Assembly: GCA_946122785.1 (NCBI GenBank)
Contig: CAMGYJ010000007.1
Coordinates: 7,890,909-7,954,908 of the forward strand
Length of the DNA stretch: 64,000 bases
DNA from: Linum tenue
Lineage: Eukaryota > Streptophyta > Magnoliopsida > Malpighiales > Linaceae
Direction of reading: 5' to 3'
The notes beneath the pieces are model-generated. The model did not search any database. It worked only from the letters and a program-made list of their open reading frames with translations, and had not been told where the DNA came from. This document shows positions 43,792 to 54,905 of the stretch, piece by piece (within the stretch, counting starts at the first letter, position 1; every line of letters starts with the position of its first letter). The position numbers and the translations under genes were made by a program.

Positions 43792-46700
43792 TGGTGGGGG
43801 GTGAGACAAGTTCTAATGAGGGATGGGATACCTACTTCCTCGGGTCCTCTCTCGGTTAACGGAACCACCAAAGGGACAACGACTGATCCAGTAGTGACGA
43901 AAGGAACGGCAAAAAAGGTGCGGGGAACCTATCCCCTTCGATCATTAGATGAGAATCCTATGTTACAACTGCCGCAGATTGGGGAATAAGCGGGCAGTAA
44001 ATTCATTGCGAGCACTTTTGCGGCGTACTTCCCCCCATGTGGTTTTTCTTATGGAAACGAAACAAACTGTGTTAGAAAATGAGACCCTTCGTGACTCGTG
44101 TGGATTTAGTCGTGGTAAGAGTTGGCCGGCTGTTATCTCGCCGAGAAGCAGGGCCGGTGGCTTGAGTATTTGGTGGGATGAGGAACTTACCATCACCTGT
44201 ATGGATATAACCCTCAACCACGTGGACATTGCAGTGGAGGAAGCGGAAGGGAAATGGCGGTTTACTGGCATTTATGGGTGGCCGAATGGTAGTGAGAAAT
44301 GGCGTACGTGGGATTTGATTACGTCCCTTCGGAATCAATGGGATGGCCCATGGCTTTGTGGAGGCGACTTTAATCAAGTTTTTTCCATAGATGAGAAGCG
44401 TGGCGGCAACTTGGCTGCAGATACGGAAATGAGAAACTTTGGCGACTACTTACGTACGACAGAGTTACTTGACCTTGGCTTTATTGGATATCCTTTCACG
44501 TGGGAAAACCGGCGGGACAGGGGAGCCTACATTGAGGAGAGGCTTGATCGGTTTGTGGCAAATGACAAATGGAGGCAACTTTACCCGCACCACCAGGCAT
44601 ATAACTGGGACAGGGCGAGCTCGGATCACCGTCCCATCATTTGTGATACTCGGGGTTCTGAGGATACTGAGGTGCGGTGGGGTCGTTCATTCCGATTTGA
44701 ACCCTACTGGGCAAAACATGAAGGATGCTTGAAAATAATTGCGGACACGTGGCAAGCTCAAGGCAGATCGGACATTTTAACTAAGTTTGACCTATGTAGG
44801 CAAAACTTGGAGGAGTGGAGCCGCCAAACCTTTCCACAGTTTGCGAAACAGAAAGAAAAAATCCAACGGGCGCTGCGTGCATTAGAGAGACAGCCGAAGT
44901 CACCAGAGGTCTTGGATCAATGTCGTCAATTGGAGCGCGAAATGGCCGAACTCTTAGATAATGAAGAACAGCACTGGAAACAGAGGTCTCGGGTTGATTG
45001 GGTGAAAGGAGGTGACAAGAATACGAATTTTTTTCATCGGAAGGCATCAGCTAGAAGGAGAAGAAACACTATCAAGAGGTTAAGGGATGATTCTGGGCGA
45101 TGGCATGTTGGGCAGCAGGCGGTTTCGGACTGTTTGGTACGCTACTTTCGAGATCTTTTTACGGCAGGTACCAGCCCGCAAACCTGGCCTGTGTTGGATT
45201 CAATCCCGCAGCGTGTGAGTGCAGCGGATAATGATGTCCTCCTTCGGCCCTTCACTCGTGAAGAAGTGGTTGAGGCTTTGAGGCAAATGGGGAAACGTAA
45301 AGCCCCAGGCGCGGATGGGCTTTCAGTTTTCTTCTTCCGCAAGTTCTGGCATGTAATTGGTGACGAGGTGGTAGCTACGGTCCTGCAAATTCTTGAGATG
45401 GGGGTCATGCCGGATAATCTCAATCATACTCTGATTGCCCTGATCCCCAAGACAAAGCAACCATCCTCGCCAAAAGAGTATCGCCCGATTAGTCTCTGCA
45501 ATGTCCTATACAAATTGGTTTCGAAGGTGCTGGCAAATCGCATGAAGTCACTTCTTGATAAGATTATCTCCCCACAGCAGAGTGCTTTTGTGCCAGGGCG
45601 GCTGATTACTGATAATGTCATGGCAGCGTTCGAATGCTTTCATACTATGAAAAAGAGTAAGCAGAGGAAACATGGCTACTTTGCAGCAAAAATAGATATG
45701 GCCAAGGCTTATGACAGGGTTGAATGGAAATTCTTGGAGGGTGTGATGTGTAAGTTGGGCTTTTAAGAACGATGGATACAACTTATCATGATGGGGGTTC
45801 GGACTGTCTCGTACTCGGTTCTTGTGAATGGCCATCGTTCTGAGACTTTTTCTCCGAGCAGAGGAATTCGGCAGGGCGACCCTTTATCTCCATACCTTTT
45901 TCTGTTGTGTGCGGAAGGTTTATCGGCGTACACAAACAAAGCCGTTAATGAGCATCGGTTGCATGGGCTAGAGGTCGTGAGGGGGGGCCCGGTGATCTCC
46001 CACTTATTTTTTGCTGACGATAGTATTTTCTTTTCCAGGGCCACTCAACAGGAAAGTTTGGAGCTGAAACATATCCTGCAGGACTATGCCCGTGAGTCGA
46101 GCCAATTAATTAATTTTCAGAAGTCCGAGGTTTCATTTGCTGCTAATGTGAAGGCGCATAATAGACTTATCGTTGGAGGCACTCTAGAGATGAGAATTGT
46201 GGAAAAGCAGGATAAATACCTTGGTTTGGTGACGGAAGTCGGGCGATCAAAGAAGGAGCTCTTTATAGGGCTCCGGGAAAGGGTCAAACAGAAGCTGAAG
46301 GGATGGAAGGAGAAGACGATGTCGGTGGCCGCACGAGAAGTCATGATTAAATCTGTGGCACAGGCGCAACTTACTTACCCTATGTCTGTATTTAAGATCC
46401 CGGACGGTATCCTGGAGGAAGTTAATAGCTTGACAACTGCTTTCTGGTGGGGTCAAAGGGGAAGTGAGAGGCGAGCTCACTGGCTACGACGGGAGGAGCT
46501 AGTGACGGACAAGGAGGAGGGAGGAATGGGTTTTCGGGACATGAAAGGCTTCAATCTGGGCTATGTTGGCGAAACAACTTTGGTCCTTACATCAACGACC
46601 GGAGTCTCTGATTGCGAGACTTATTAAGGCCAAGTACCATAAACGCAGCACGATCCTTGAAGCCAATCTAGGTTACCAGCCCAGCTATGTATGGAGAAGC

Positions 46701-48094
46701 CTTTTAAGTGCGCAAGAATTTCTCTATAAGGGTCTCCGCTGGCGTATTGGGAACGGAACGCAGGTGCGCATTTGGGGTGACCATTGGCTTCCTACTGGTG
46801 AGCACAGCTATGTTACTTCGGCGCCCAGAGAGTTGCCGGTGGACTCGTTAGTCTGTCAACTTATTGATCCTGAGACGGAGAGCTGGGACACTAATTTGGT
46901 TGAACGTTGTTTTTCCCCCGAGATAGCCCAGGTAATCCTGAACATTCCAATTCGTGACAGGAGTGAACCGGACTGCTTGATTTGGCACTATAGTGACAAT
47001 GGAATCTACACTGTGAAAGATGGGTATCGGAGGTGGCTGTCTGAATTTAAAGTGAAGGAGGGGATAGTGGCGTGTGGTGACAAGGGCTTCTGGAAGCAAT
47101 TATGGACTTTGAATATTCCCCCAAAGATCAGGAGCTTTATGTGGCGCTTCTCTCGTGAACTCTTGCCCACAGGTGTCAAGGTTAGTAAACATAATGATAA
47201 GTGGACCGACGCCTGTCCATTTTGTGATCTTACCGAAACACAGGACCACTTCTTCAAGGATTGTGACTGGAGTCGTCGAATATGGAGGACATCTTCAATG
47301 TCTCATAATTTCGAGGTACAAGGGGTGATGAACACGATGGGATGGGTGGAGAAGGTTATGAAGGACCGACCAAAGTCGGAGGTTGAGAGCTGGGCTATGC
47401 TGCTGTGGGCCCTATGGAATGAGAGAAATGCGCAACTTTTCAACAAGAATAAATGGCCGGAGAGTGAAATTGTTACTCGTACCCAGGCGATGTTAGAAGA
47501 ATATCAGCAGCACCAAAACCAACTAGATGATATGTCTCAGGACCAGAGTTCGCTGAAATGGCTCAGGCCGCCGGAGGGTTGGGTAAAAGTGAACACCGAT
47601 GCTGGTCTTCTAGCGGGAGGAGGTGCGGGGCTGGGAACTGTAATCCGTGATCACCGGGGACGCTTTCTAGCGGCGGCGGCAAAGAAGATTCATGGATCCT
47701 TTAGTGTGGAAATGGCGGAAATGCTTGCAGCAGAATTCGGGACCCAGCTGGCCAGCCAGTTAGCGCTGGGGCCGATAATCCTTGAGTCGGATAGTCTCTC
47801 CGTCGTCAGCATCCTTCAAGACCCAAGATTAGACCGTACTGAAGTGGAAATGGTGGGACGCAGTGTGACGCGCTATATGAACAGAACCGGCTCTCATATT
47901 GGGATGGTTCGCCATACTAGAAGGGAAGCAAACAATGCAGCTCATATTATGGCCCATAGTGAAACTAGATGGGATGTTAGAGAGGTTTGGCTTGATAGGC
48001 CCCCGATTTTTCTTCTTGACTAGCTCAGCCTGGATGATGTACCTGCAACCTAGTTCTTCTTAATCTATTTAGCAGGTTACCAATAAAAAAAAAT
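43792..48094 (+). mobile_element. L1-type LINE with 10-bp target site duplication
   Basis: ATGTTAATAG occurs at 43782-43791 and again at 48095-48104, right after a short A run (48084-48093), defining the insertion. The element starts within ORF1: its last 66 or so codons (to 43989) overlap the ORF2 start at 43949. It then carries an ORF2 with endonuclease, RT, zinc-binding linker and RNase H. It is 5'-truncated but otherwise nearly whole, with two visible lesions in ORF2. Confidence 0.88.
43949..48023 (+). pseudogene. LINE ORF2: AP endonuclease, reverse transcriptase, RNase H
   Basis: 43949-45766 encodes an apurinic endonuclease-like domain (MRILCYNCRRLGN, FLMETK, CGGDFNQVFS, ASSDHRPII) and the start of the RT (KRKAPGADGLS, PLIP-type ALIPKTKQPSSPKEYRPISL, FVPGRLITDN, AKIDMAKAYDRVEW). 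A TAA at 45764-45766 interrupts it. The same frame resumes with GIRQGDPLSPYLF and the catalytic FADDS near 46010. One extra G near 46559 shifts the frame. 46563-48023 holds the linker with zf-RVT (FWKQLWTLNIPPKIRSFMWR, CPFCDLTETQDHFFKDC) and an RNase H-like domain (VNTDAG, AEMLAAEFG, ESDSLSVVSIL, RREANNAAHIMA). With one stop and one frameshift it is recently dead and not ancient. Confidence 0.92.
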
Positions 48095-48119
48095 ATGTTA
48101 ATAGGTTAATTGTGATATG

Positions 48120-48572
48120 GTTCAAAAAGATACGCTTAGGCACGTCTAGGCACAAGGCAATGGCAAAATGCCTCGTCTAAGGGTTTCGCGCCTAATTAGA
48201 TATTGGAACACGTCAATGCAGTAAGGCGACACATAAAGTCTCTCCTAAGCATTAGTAGATGGAGCTAGGAAGTAAATATTAAAGACCAAATTTAATATCA
48301 ACTAAGAAATCAATTTTCTATTGCAATATTTAAAATAGTTCAAGAACTTTGTGAGCTATTGAGCTATGATTCTATGAATTCGTGAGCTATGTTCTTGTCA
48401 TTAAGTGTTGAGTAAGTAATTAATCATTTTAACTGAAGCGAGGAAGTGTTGTAGATTATTATTTCATTCATCATACAGTCCAAATAGCTATTTTTCTTCC
48501 AACGCCTAGGCGAGCTAGGCGCAAGGCAAAGGCTCAACGCCCACCTTACGCCTAACGCCTTTTTGAACCTTG
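48120..48572. mobile_element. hAT-like MITE with 8-bp TSD
   Basis: GTGATATG occurs at 48112-48119 and 48573-48580. The ends are GTTCAAAAAGATACGCTTAGGC and, inverted, (CAAG)GTTCAAAAAGGCGTTAGGCG, with many GCCTAGGCG/CGCCTAGG units near both ends. Such GGTTCAAAAAGGCG-type, GCGCTAGGCG-rich small elements are common in plants. The left end seems to have lost the first four bases. Confidence 0.65.
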
Positions 48573-48580
48573 GTGATATG

Positions 48581-49935
48581 ATATAGATTATCATTGTCAA
48601 TATCAACTTAAAGCACTCCATTTTCTTGCATTTGGATTAATGAAACAATACATTGTCTACTTGCACTTTCTTTCTCCAATTTCAATTTCCTCTGCCGTCT
48701 CTCTAGAACTTTTTTCGCTCAAGGATTTCGGGGCTGTCACCGACGCCGATTCTGTCGATGGGGACCCTTTTCTTTTCTATTTTATCGTCATCTTTCCCCC
48801 AGCCTCATGCAGTTATGTTCCATTTCCTTCTATGTTGTTGATTTTCGGTTTCTTTCCTCTTTTCCCCCTTGGTTGTTTTCTTCCTTGCCTTTTGAGAGTT
48901 CTCTTATGTCGATCTCTCTTACACCCTTGTGGTGATGATTTTCTTGTCTCCTTATGAGAAGCTTTTGTTCTCCACCTGACTGGTTTCCAGATCTGTGTGG
49001 TTGTTCTATTGGTAGGTGTTTGAGGGGGGTGATTCATCGGTTCGCTTGCTCCTTTCTGATTTGCCATCTACCTCCACATGCTTCATCCAAAAATGGGGAT
49101 GATTCTGAGATGCATGGATCGTTTTTTTTTTTGTCTTGGATGAAGTTTTAGGGAGCTTGTGAGCAGGGAAGTCTTCTTAGAAGTTGGTATTGGCCGATCT
49201 GCTTTGACCGCCGGTGAATCAGTCGCCTCCCGTCTGTTCGTGGCCGAGATTGCTTTTCGGGTTTGCTTGTGTTTGCAGGTGGAGCTCGGATCTGGTTCTG
49301 GGTACGGTTCTCCTCGGTGTTTCTGTTGCCCTTTGCTTCTTGTCGGTGCATCGTCTTTCAGGTGGAGCCACTGGTGTTTGGAGGCGTTTCTCTGCTTTCT
49401 CCGTTGTCTCCCCGGCGAAAGACCATGTGTGGGCAGAGTGTTCGAAGGCGGCGCTGGCTGGGAGGTGGAATGCAGATTGGCGGCCAATTTCTTGAGGATT
49501 GGGTCGATAGGTTACGGTTACTGAGGGTGGGTTGGTCCATGTGTTTGGATCGGGTTTGGACTTTTTTAGCTTGGGCCTTTGTCTGTCCATTGATAGTTAT
49601 CTTTTTCTATTGTTTTTTTCTTCCTTTCAGTGTTATTGTAACTCTGTACACCGTGTTTCATATTAATGAAACAACCAACAAACGTTAAAAATAATGCCTA
49701 GCAACATAATCGCAGATATGTATGTGTTGCATATTTTAAATAGTGTATCCATCTGGTGAATATTATATTATAAAATTTGTTCAAGATTATCCTGACATAA
49801 TAATAACTTTTTTCATTGATTTTTTTTCCTAAGAAGGAGGCATAAAGCCGAAGAAACAGAAGCAAGTTACAGGGTAGGAGTAGAAGAAGAGGACGAGAAT
49901 ACAACATTTCTAGGAAGGGTGATACCTCGGACGCA
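48581..49935. other. Unclassified stretch, T/C-rich
   Basis: Frames on both strands in 48640-49690 are long for the composition but match no known family. The end near 49640-49690 (TTGTAACTCTGTACACCG, then TTAATGAAAC) resembles the 3' end of some plant LINEs, but there is no poly(A) tract, RT or RNase H coding sequence. It is left unclassified. Confidence 0.3.
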
Positions 49936-50315
49936 TGGTTGTCATGCCGGTGGCATGCCACCCGGTTGAACCTGGTTCAACCTGTGCCTGTCATGAAACC
50001 GGCATGACACCACCGGTGTGACCGGTATGATCGACTTACGCATTCTAAGTTTAATGACATCATTTTAATGAATTTAAAGAATAAAAAATTAATTTATTAT
50101 TCATTTTATGAATGTAATAGTTAATAGTTGATGATATTTGTTTGATTGTAACTAAATTGTCCACAAATATGTTTTATATATGATTAAATACATTGGATAT
50201 TAATTATTTTCATATTTTTTTAAACCGGCATGAACCGGCACAAGCTGGTTAAACCACCGGTCATACCATTCCACTTGCCAAACCGGCACAACGGTATAAA
50301 CCGGTATGACATCAT
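49936..50315. repeat. Dispersed repeat copy 2
   Basis: It matches 37097-37440 over most of its length (TTGTCATGCCGGTGGCATGCC start, GAATTTAA..AAATTAATTTATTA middle, CGGCATGAACCGGCACAAGC near the end). It extends about 50 bases further to an inverted end GTATGACATCAT. The middle is AT-rich and the ends GC-rich, as in a hAT-type MITE. No clear TSD was found. Confidence 0.75.
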
Positions 50316-50473
50316 CAAGGATCGGGTAGAGACCTGTGTGCGGATTCGACAACTCATACATACCGTAGGGATAGACGAGACCGTGCTTCGAGAAATTTTA
50401 ATCGAGACTATTTAATATTTAAAACAAATAATTATTTGGAGTTACAGAAGGAATCACCTTGTTTTTTTTGCTA

Positions 50474-51234
50474 CGGTGACATGAATGTCACTGTAACTTG
50501 CACTTTTAGGTCGACCTTATATAGGATTAGGTCGACCTAATATGTCGTTTTAGTTTTGTGAGGTTCAACGACGCGGTTGACCTTTTATAGCAAATGGACG
50601 ACCTCTTTGGGAAGCGATATGGGTGGTTCTTTAGCTCGTACAAATTACATTTCAAACCAACAAAATCAGTCATAAATAATGATAACAAGGACTCATGACT
50701 TCATAACATAACAACTAAACAAACTCACAAGAAATACAATAAAACACAAATCATAATTGTTCACACATAACTAAAATCTAAAACCACATAATATCAATCC
50801 ACAATCGTTTTAACACTTAACCATAAAAACACACAATCTAAAATCGTCGAATTCCTACTCCTGTCCCCTCTCTCCCTCATCCACATTTTCTTCATTGGTG
50901 TTGCTAGCATTATGGTAGTCGGAAGTTACGGTGACATGCATGTGTCTTCCTTTGAAAGATCGAAATTCATCTCGCATCTCATTCACGGTCACCTGCAGTT
51001 TGCTCATCTGGGTGTTCATTTGCCCCATGTAGAAGTACATGCCAGTCATCTGGGTGGAAATATGGCCCATGTAGTCGTACATGCCATCCATGCGCTTCCC
51101 AAGAGGTCGACCATTTGCTATAAAAGGTCAATCGCGTCGTTGAACCTCACAAAACTGAAACGACATATTAGGTCGACCTAATCCTATATAAGGTAGACCT
51201 AAAAGTGCAAGTTACAGTGACATGCATGTCACCG
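50474..51234. mobile_element. Long-TIR element (Mutator-like) with 142-143-bp inverted repeats
   Basis: The arms 50474-50616 and 51093-51234 are near-perfect reverse complements starting CGGTGACAT..ATGTCACTGTAACTTGC. They contain AGGTCGACCTAATA palindromes and GTTCAACGACGCG. The 476-bp interior has one frame on the minus strand (51091-50855). No transposase is present. TSDs were not recognised (flanks TTTTTGCTA and ATTATGGCA). Confidence 0.75.
50855..51091 (-). pseudogene. Short ORF inside the long-TIR element
   Basis: A 78-codon frame whose ATG lies directly at the inner edge of the right inverted repeat. It has a repeated Met/Tyr/Gln-rich pattern (MYDYMGHISTQM, MYFYMGQMNTQM), then a Lys/Glu-rich and an acidic end. 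Similar M-G-Q-M repeats occur near the C-termini of some plant transposon-encoded proteins. A C-terminal exon remnant of such a protein is likely but not shown. Confidence 0.35.
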
Positions 51235-51687
51235 ATTATGGCAAGATAATGAAATTATATTGTTGGGGAACCTTGATGTATAGGTTTTGCGAAATCTAAT
51301 TTCGAGTGGAGAGAACCATTGATGTTTTAGCTCAGATGGTTCTAAATTTTGATCAAAGGGAACCGGTTGTCTTCAAATATTTATAGAGAGAAAGTCAATA
51401 TTTTTTTACTTTGTGATTCCAATGAAGAATTTTGGGACAATCTCTCGTTCTGTCGAATTTTATCTAATTAATTTGTTTGAAAATGGACGTATTGTTTTTA
51501 ATTTGTTGATGTTCAAAATATTATTTTTAAAGAAACTTGTAGAGAAACTGACATTTTTTCCCCATCTAATGACATCAAGCTTGATATGTTTTACTCTCAT
51601 TTTTTTAGATATTTTAATATATGAATTAATATATTCTTAAACATCAAGTGTTGTATTCTTACAATATATTGACATAAACAGAACAAT
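51235..51687. other. AT-rich intergenic DNA
   Basis: No gene or repeat end is seen between the long-TIR element and the LINE target duplication. Confidence 0.6.
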
Positions 51688-51860
51688 ACGGTTTGATGTA
51701 TTCTTTTTTTGTTGCCATAGATAGATAGTAGATAGAAAGTTGATTACAAGGAGTTTAAAAGTAAATAGCAGTAGTTGATCGAGCGTCGAGCTACCGATGC
51801 AAGAGCTGTTTTTGCCACTAAATGGGCGGCCATGTTAGTCCTACGAGAAGCATAAACGAA

Positions 51861-52367
51861 CTAAATGAAATGAAAGCTAGACTTCAGTAGAAGAATTTCC
51901 TCTAGAATTGCCCTTCTGGACTCGTGAGGCACCTCATTTCCCATAGCTCGTCGAATGACCAGTTGAGAATCACCACAAAAACAAACATTATAAAATCCAT
52001 GATTCAAGCACCACAACATATAATCGCGAAGGGCGAGAAGTTCTGAAAGAAAAGGATCACTCAAACCTGGATAGAACTTGTCGTATGCACATACCAATGA
52101 CGAGCCTGCCGCAAGACCAACAATACTTGAGCTGCCGCCACTATTTTTGCTGAAGGTGTCATCGAATCGCACCAACAGACCCCCTAGAGGATTGGAAACA
52201 TGGGGAGGTTGTTGGGGTGGTTGTCTACCTGCAGAGGAGTCCCTTCGCTGGCCATCTGATATCTCTCTCCACTCTCTCACTTGAACAATGAATTGTCGAT
52301 GAAGAGCTGGGGGCAAGTACTGAATATGGTCATAGGTGGACCAACACCTCCCATTCCAGAGACGCCA
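51861..52367 (-). pseudogene. LINE ORF2 end: RNase H-like domain (3' part of the split LINE)
   Basis: Starting at the insertion point, the minus strand reads WRLWNGRCWSTYDH (linker), followed by an RNase H-like domain: LVRFDDTFSKNSGG, LSELLALRDYMLWCL and CGDSQLVIRRA. It ends at a stop at 51861, earlier than the usual AN.AAH motif, which lies out of frame just downstream (51830-51850). Confidence 0.75.
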
Positions 52368-53245
52368 TGATACGATCCTGGAATCGATCAAATTCCATCC
52401 AGGATTAATCGTCAAATAGGCCAAGTAGAATTGGAAAGAAGAAGTTGAAAATTGTCTTAAGTAATTTTCATGTTTCAGGAAGCCGACTTTGGAGGCTCAG
52501 TTCTATTAATTGGCTCGATGAAAATTCGTGTTTGATAGCTTGTTTTGAATATAAAAAGTCCATATACACGATGGTATGCTTGGTATGCTCGAAGAAGTCC
52601 AGAAAGTCATTTTCCAGATGTCCAAAGATGCTATCTGGAAAGTTGAAAACTGCAAGAATTTGGCCAAGGCAGAAAATTGTTTTGCGAAGCTTACTTTGGA
52701 GCTCAATTCGAGGAGCATGGATTTGATTTGAGTCCAAAGGCTTCCACAACATAAAACTAGGTATGTTTGTATACAAAGGGAAGGAATTGATGAAAGATTG
52801 GAGTTCTGGAAGGCCTCGAACGAAAGGCACGAAGTTAGTACGAAAACTATTTTCTGGCAGTTTGCTTGTGAGAAAAGGCAACTTACTTGTGCTTGAAGAA
52901 AGAGAGTTTTTGGCCGAGTTTTAGGTCCTTTCTTTGGCTATAAAAGCCTTCTAGTTTTCGTTGTAAAGGCAGAGTTGATTGTATTGAATACAAACCGTGT
53001 GTTTGAGTTTTTGAGTTGTGTCTCAAGAGTTTACCCATTGTCATTAGTTCGATTGGATTCCTTAGTTAATTACAAGAACCTTGTGAAGCTATTATGAGTG
53101 GATTCCAGAATTGTTTAGCAAGTTCTCTTATCAATCAATTAATCACCTCGATTGTGGCGAGAATTTTACCTTTCCATCAATTATCATTCGATTGTTTGTG
53201 TTAGCTACGTATACTGATCAAAAGCACCCCTCTGGTGCTTTATCA
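52368..53245 (+). repeat. LTR1
   Basis: It starts TGATACGATCCTGGAATCG and ends GGTGCTTTATCA. A TATA box (CTATAAAAG, 52938-52946) precedes a leader. Compared with LTR2 it lacks about 55 bases just before the TATA box. LTR2 in turn lacks the last ~170 bases and carries a MITE. Confidence 0.85.
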
Positions 53246-53247
53246 AG

Positions 53248-53260
53248 TGGTATCATAGCC
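53248..53260 (+). other. Primer binding site, initiator tRNA-Met type
   Basis: TGGTATCATAGCC starts two bases after LTR1. It is close to the TGGTATCAGAGC form complementary to the 3' end of initiator tRNA-Met, used by many plant LTR retrotransposons. Confidence 0.8.
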
Positions 53261-53336
53261 ATGGTTCAAGTCAGTGGCGAGAAGGATTGATTAAGGTTGT
53301 TTTCGTGCAAAATTTTAGACTAAAAAACAGAGCAAC

Positions 53337-53680
53337 ATGGCGGCAGAAGAGATAGCCGAATCGATGATCTTCGCACTAGGATTACTCAATGATCAGTTGG
53401 GTTTGGTGCTCATCGATGGAGGTAGAGATAGGAACTTAATTGCCTGAAGGGTCATGAGCAAGTTGGGATTACAATCACAGCCTCATCCAGCTCCCTACGT
53501 CTTCCAATCACCGTACGAAAACAAATCCAACATCATAGTGTCTCTGGTGGCCGTGAAATTCTTGATTGGCCGATACTAGGATCAAATCCTGTGTGGTGTG
53601 GTCTACCATCTTCCCAACAACATTGTATTGGGACAGCCATGGTTCAGAGATCATCAAGTTTTGTTTCCAAGTCGACGGAG
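53337..53680 (+). pseudogene. Degenerate aspartic protease of the small LTR element
   Basis: From an ATG at 53337 one frame reads through LVLIDGG, SKLGLQSQPHPAPY, VKFLIGRY and NNIVLGQPWF. These are the blocks of a Ty3/gypsy-type aspartic protease region (usual pattern: IDGGS, KLGL..HP.PY, SIG.Y.D, LLGRPW). TGA at 53445-53447 and TAG at 53577-53579 interrupt it. The Ser normally after IDGG is Arg here, and gag is not recognisable upstream. Confidence 0.65.
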
Positions 53681-54685
53681 CAAGAAGTTTTGAATTCAGT
53701 GTCGAAACAAAGTGTTCGTCGTGAACCCTTTGGCTTCGGAAGCGACTGCCAACAGTATGAAGGAGCTACACCGACTTCAGGAGGAGTATCAGCAGGCCCT
53801 GTTGAAGAAAACATGGGCGGGAACATTGAGTCATTGACCCAGCAAAAACGCCGGCCAAAGACGAGGCTCTTTGTTCCTCGACGGCAAGACAGAGAGAACA
53901 AATCGGGCAGCGACGTGGGGGATGAATCGAGCGAGCCCAATGGATTCCCTATGATTGTCGACGCCCCAAGAGTGGAATCTCTAGAAGAAATCAACTCGAT
54001 TTGAGTCAAAACGACGATTCTGATTCAGACCGAGTGCCAATGTTTTCCGACGGCGATGTAGGGGAAGAAAGAGGGTGAAGTGGGTGGAGCAGATGGAGCC
54101 AACCTAGGTCGAGCTAGAGACGTCGACACATTTGCAGAAAAGCTAGGAACGTGTAATAACGATCAATTGGAGTTGGAACGTGTTGAAGCCAAAATGCCCA
54201 ATTCGCAATTTTTGTGTCCAAACGTGAAGAGCAACGACGCAAAGCTTGGTGAATCGATTGGAGAGATTGTGATGGAATCGAACCAATTAGATGCGTTGGA
54301 CGCATTACTAGTGGTCCAAGGAAGCCTCGTGAATGCTCAATTCGTCACGGAGAAGCCCGAATCGAAAATGCCCAAGTGTGAGATTGGCTCTCTGGAATCT
54401 GAATTTGAGCTGCCGGATTCTGGAAATTCGAATTTTTCTAGTGGCGGGAAACGTGGGGATTGCGATTGGGATCAATTCGAGTCGAATCGAAGCTTAGAGA
54501 TGGACGGAACCGACTCCTGGGAGCCTGGAGGATCGATTACGAGTAATGAATTGGCTCATGGAGGCCTAGAAGTGAAACGCCCAAATTTGGAGGCTTTGCC
54601 GAAAAGCTCAAAGTCACCGAATTCGGGAATTTGGTTGCCGGAAACAGGAAATCTGGAATTTTGTGTTTTGGGTTCGTTTGAGTGA
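53591..54685 (+). CDS. Two uncharacterised frames inside the small LTR element
   Basis: 53591-54004 (137 codons, overlapping the protease remnant in another frame) and 54080-54685 (201 codons). The second is acidic and Asn/Glu/Ser rich and has internally similar parts: KPESKMPKCE..ELPDSGNSNF and LEVKRPNLEAL..LPETGNLEF. Between them a third frame is also open and acidic (NDDSDSDRVPMFSDGDVGEE), so one longer reading frame with frame changes is likely. No family is recognised. They may be a diverged gag or captured host sequence. Coding status is uncertain. Confidence 0.35.
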
Positions 54686-54889
54686 ATTGTTTGTGTGGGG
54701 AAGGTCCATTGAAGTCTCACGAATGTGATGAAGCTCAAATCTTGGCAAACAACAACACGATCACAAGTTGACGACGATTTGAAGTTCGAAATTGCAAGTT
54801 CGGCGTACCACTTTCGTGACCCGATTTGGGAAGCTTTCATTGACGATTTTGGTTGCAGGTCAAGACAAGCTTTGAGGGCAAAGCTTTTT

Positions 54890-54903
54890 GAAGAGGGGGG
54901 GAG
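54890..54903 (+). other. Polypurine tract
   Basis: GAAGAGGGGGGGAG lies directly before LTR2 (TGATACG at 54906), as needed for plus-strand priming. Confidence 0.8.
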
Positions 54904-54905
54904 TC

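Noticed and set aside
48640..49688. Frames on both strands in the T/C-rich stretch as genes
   Set aside because: Several overlapping frames of similar length on both strands without domains point to base composition. Left as an unclassified stretch.
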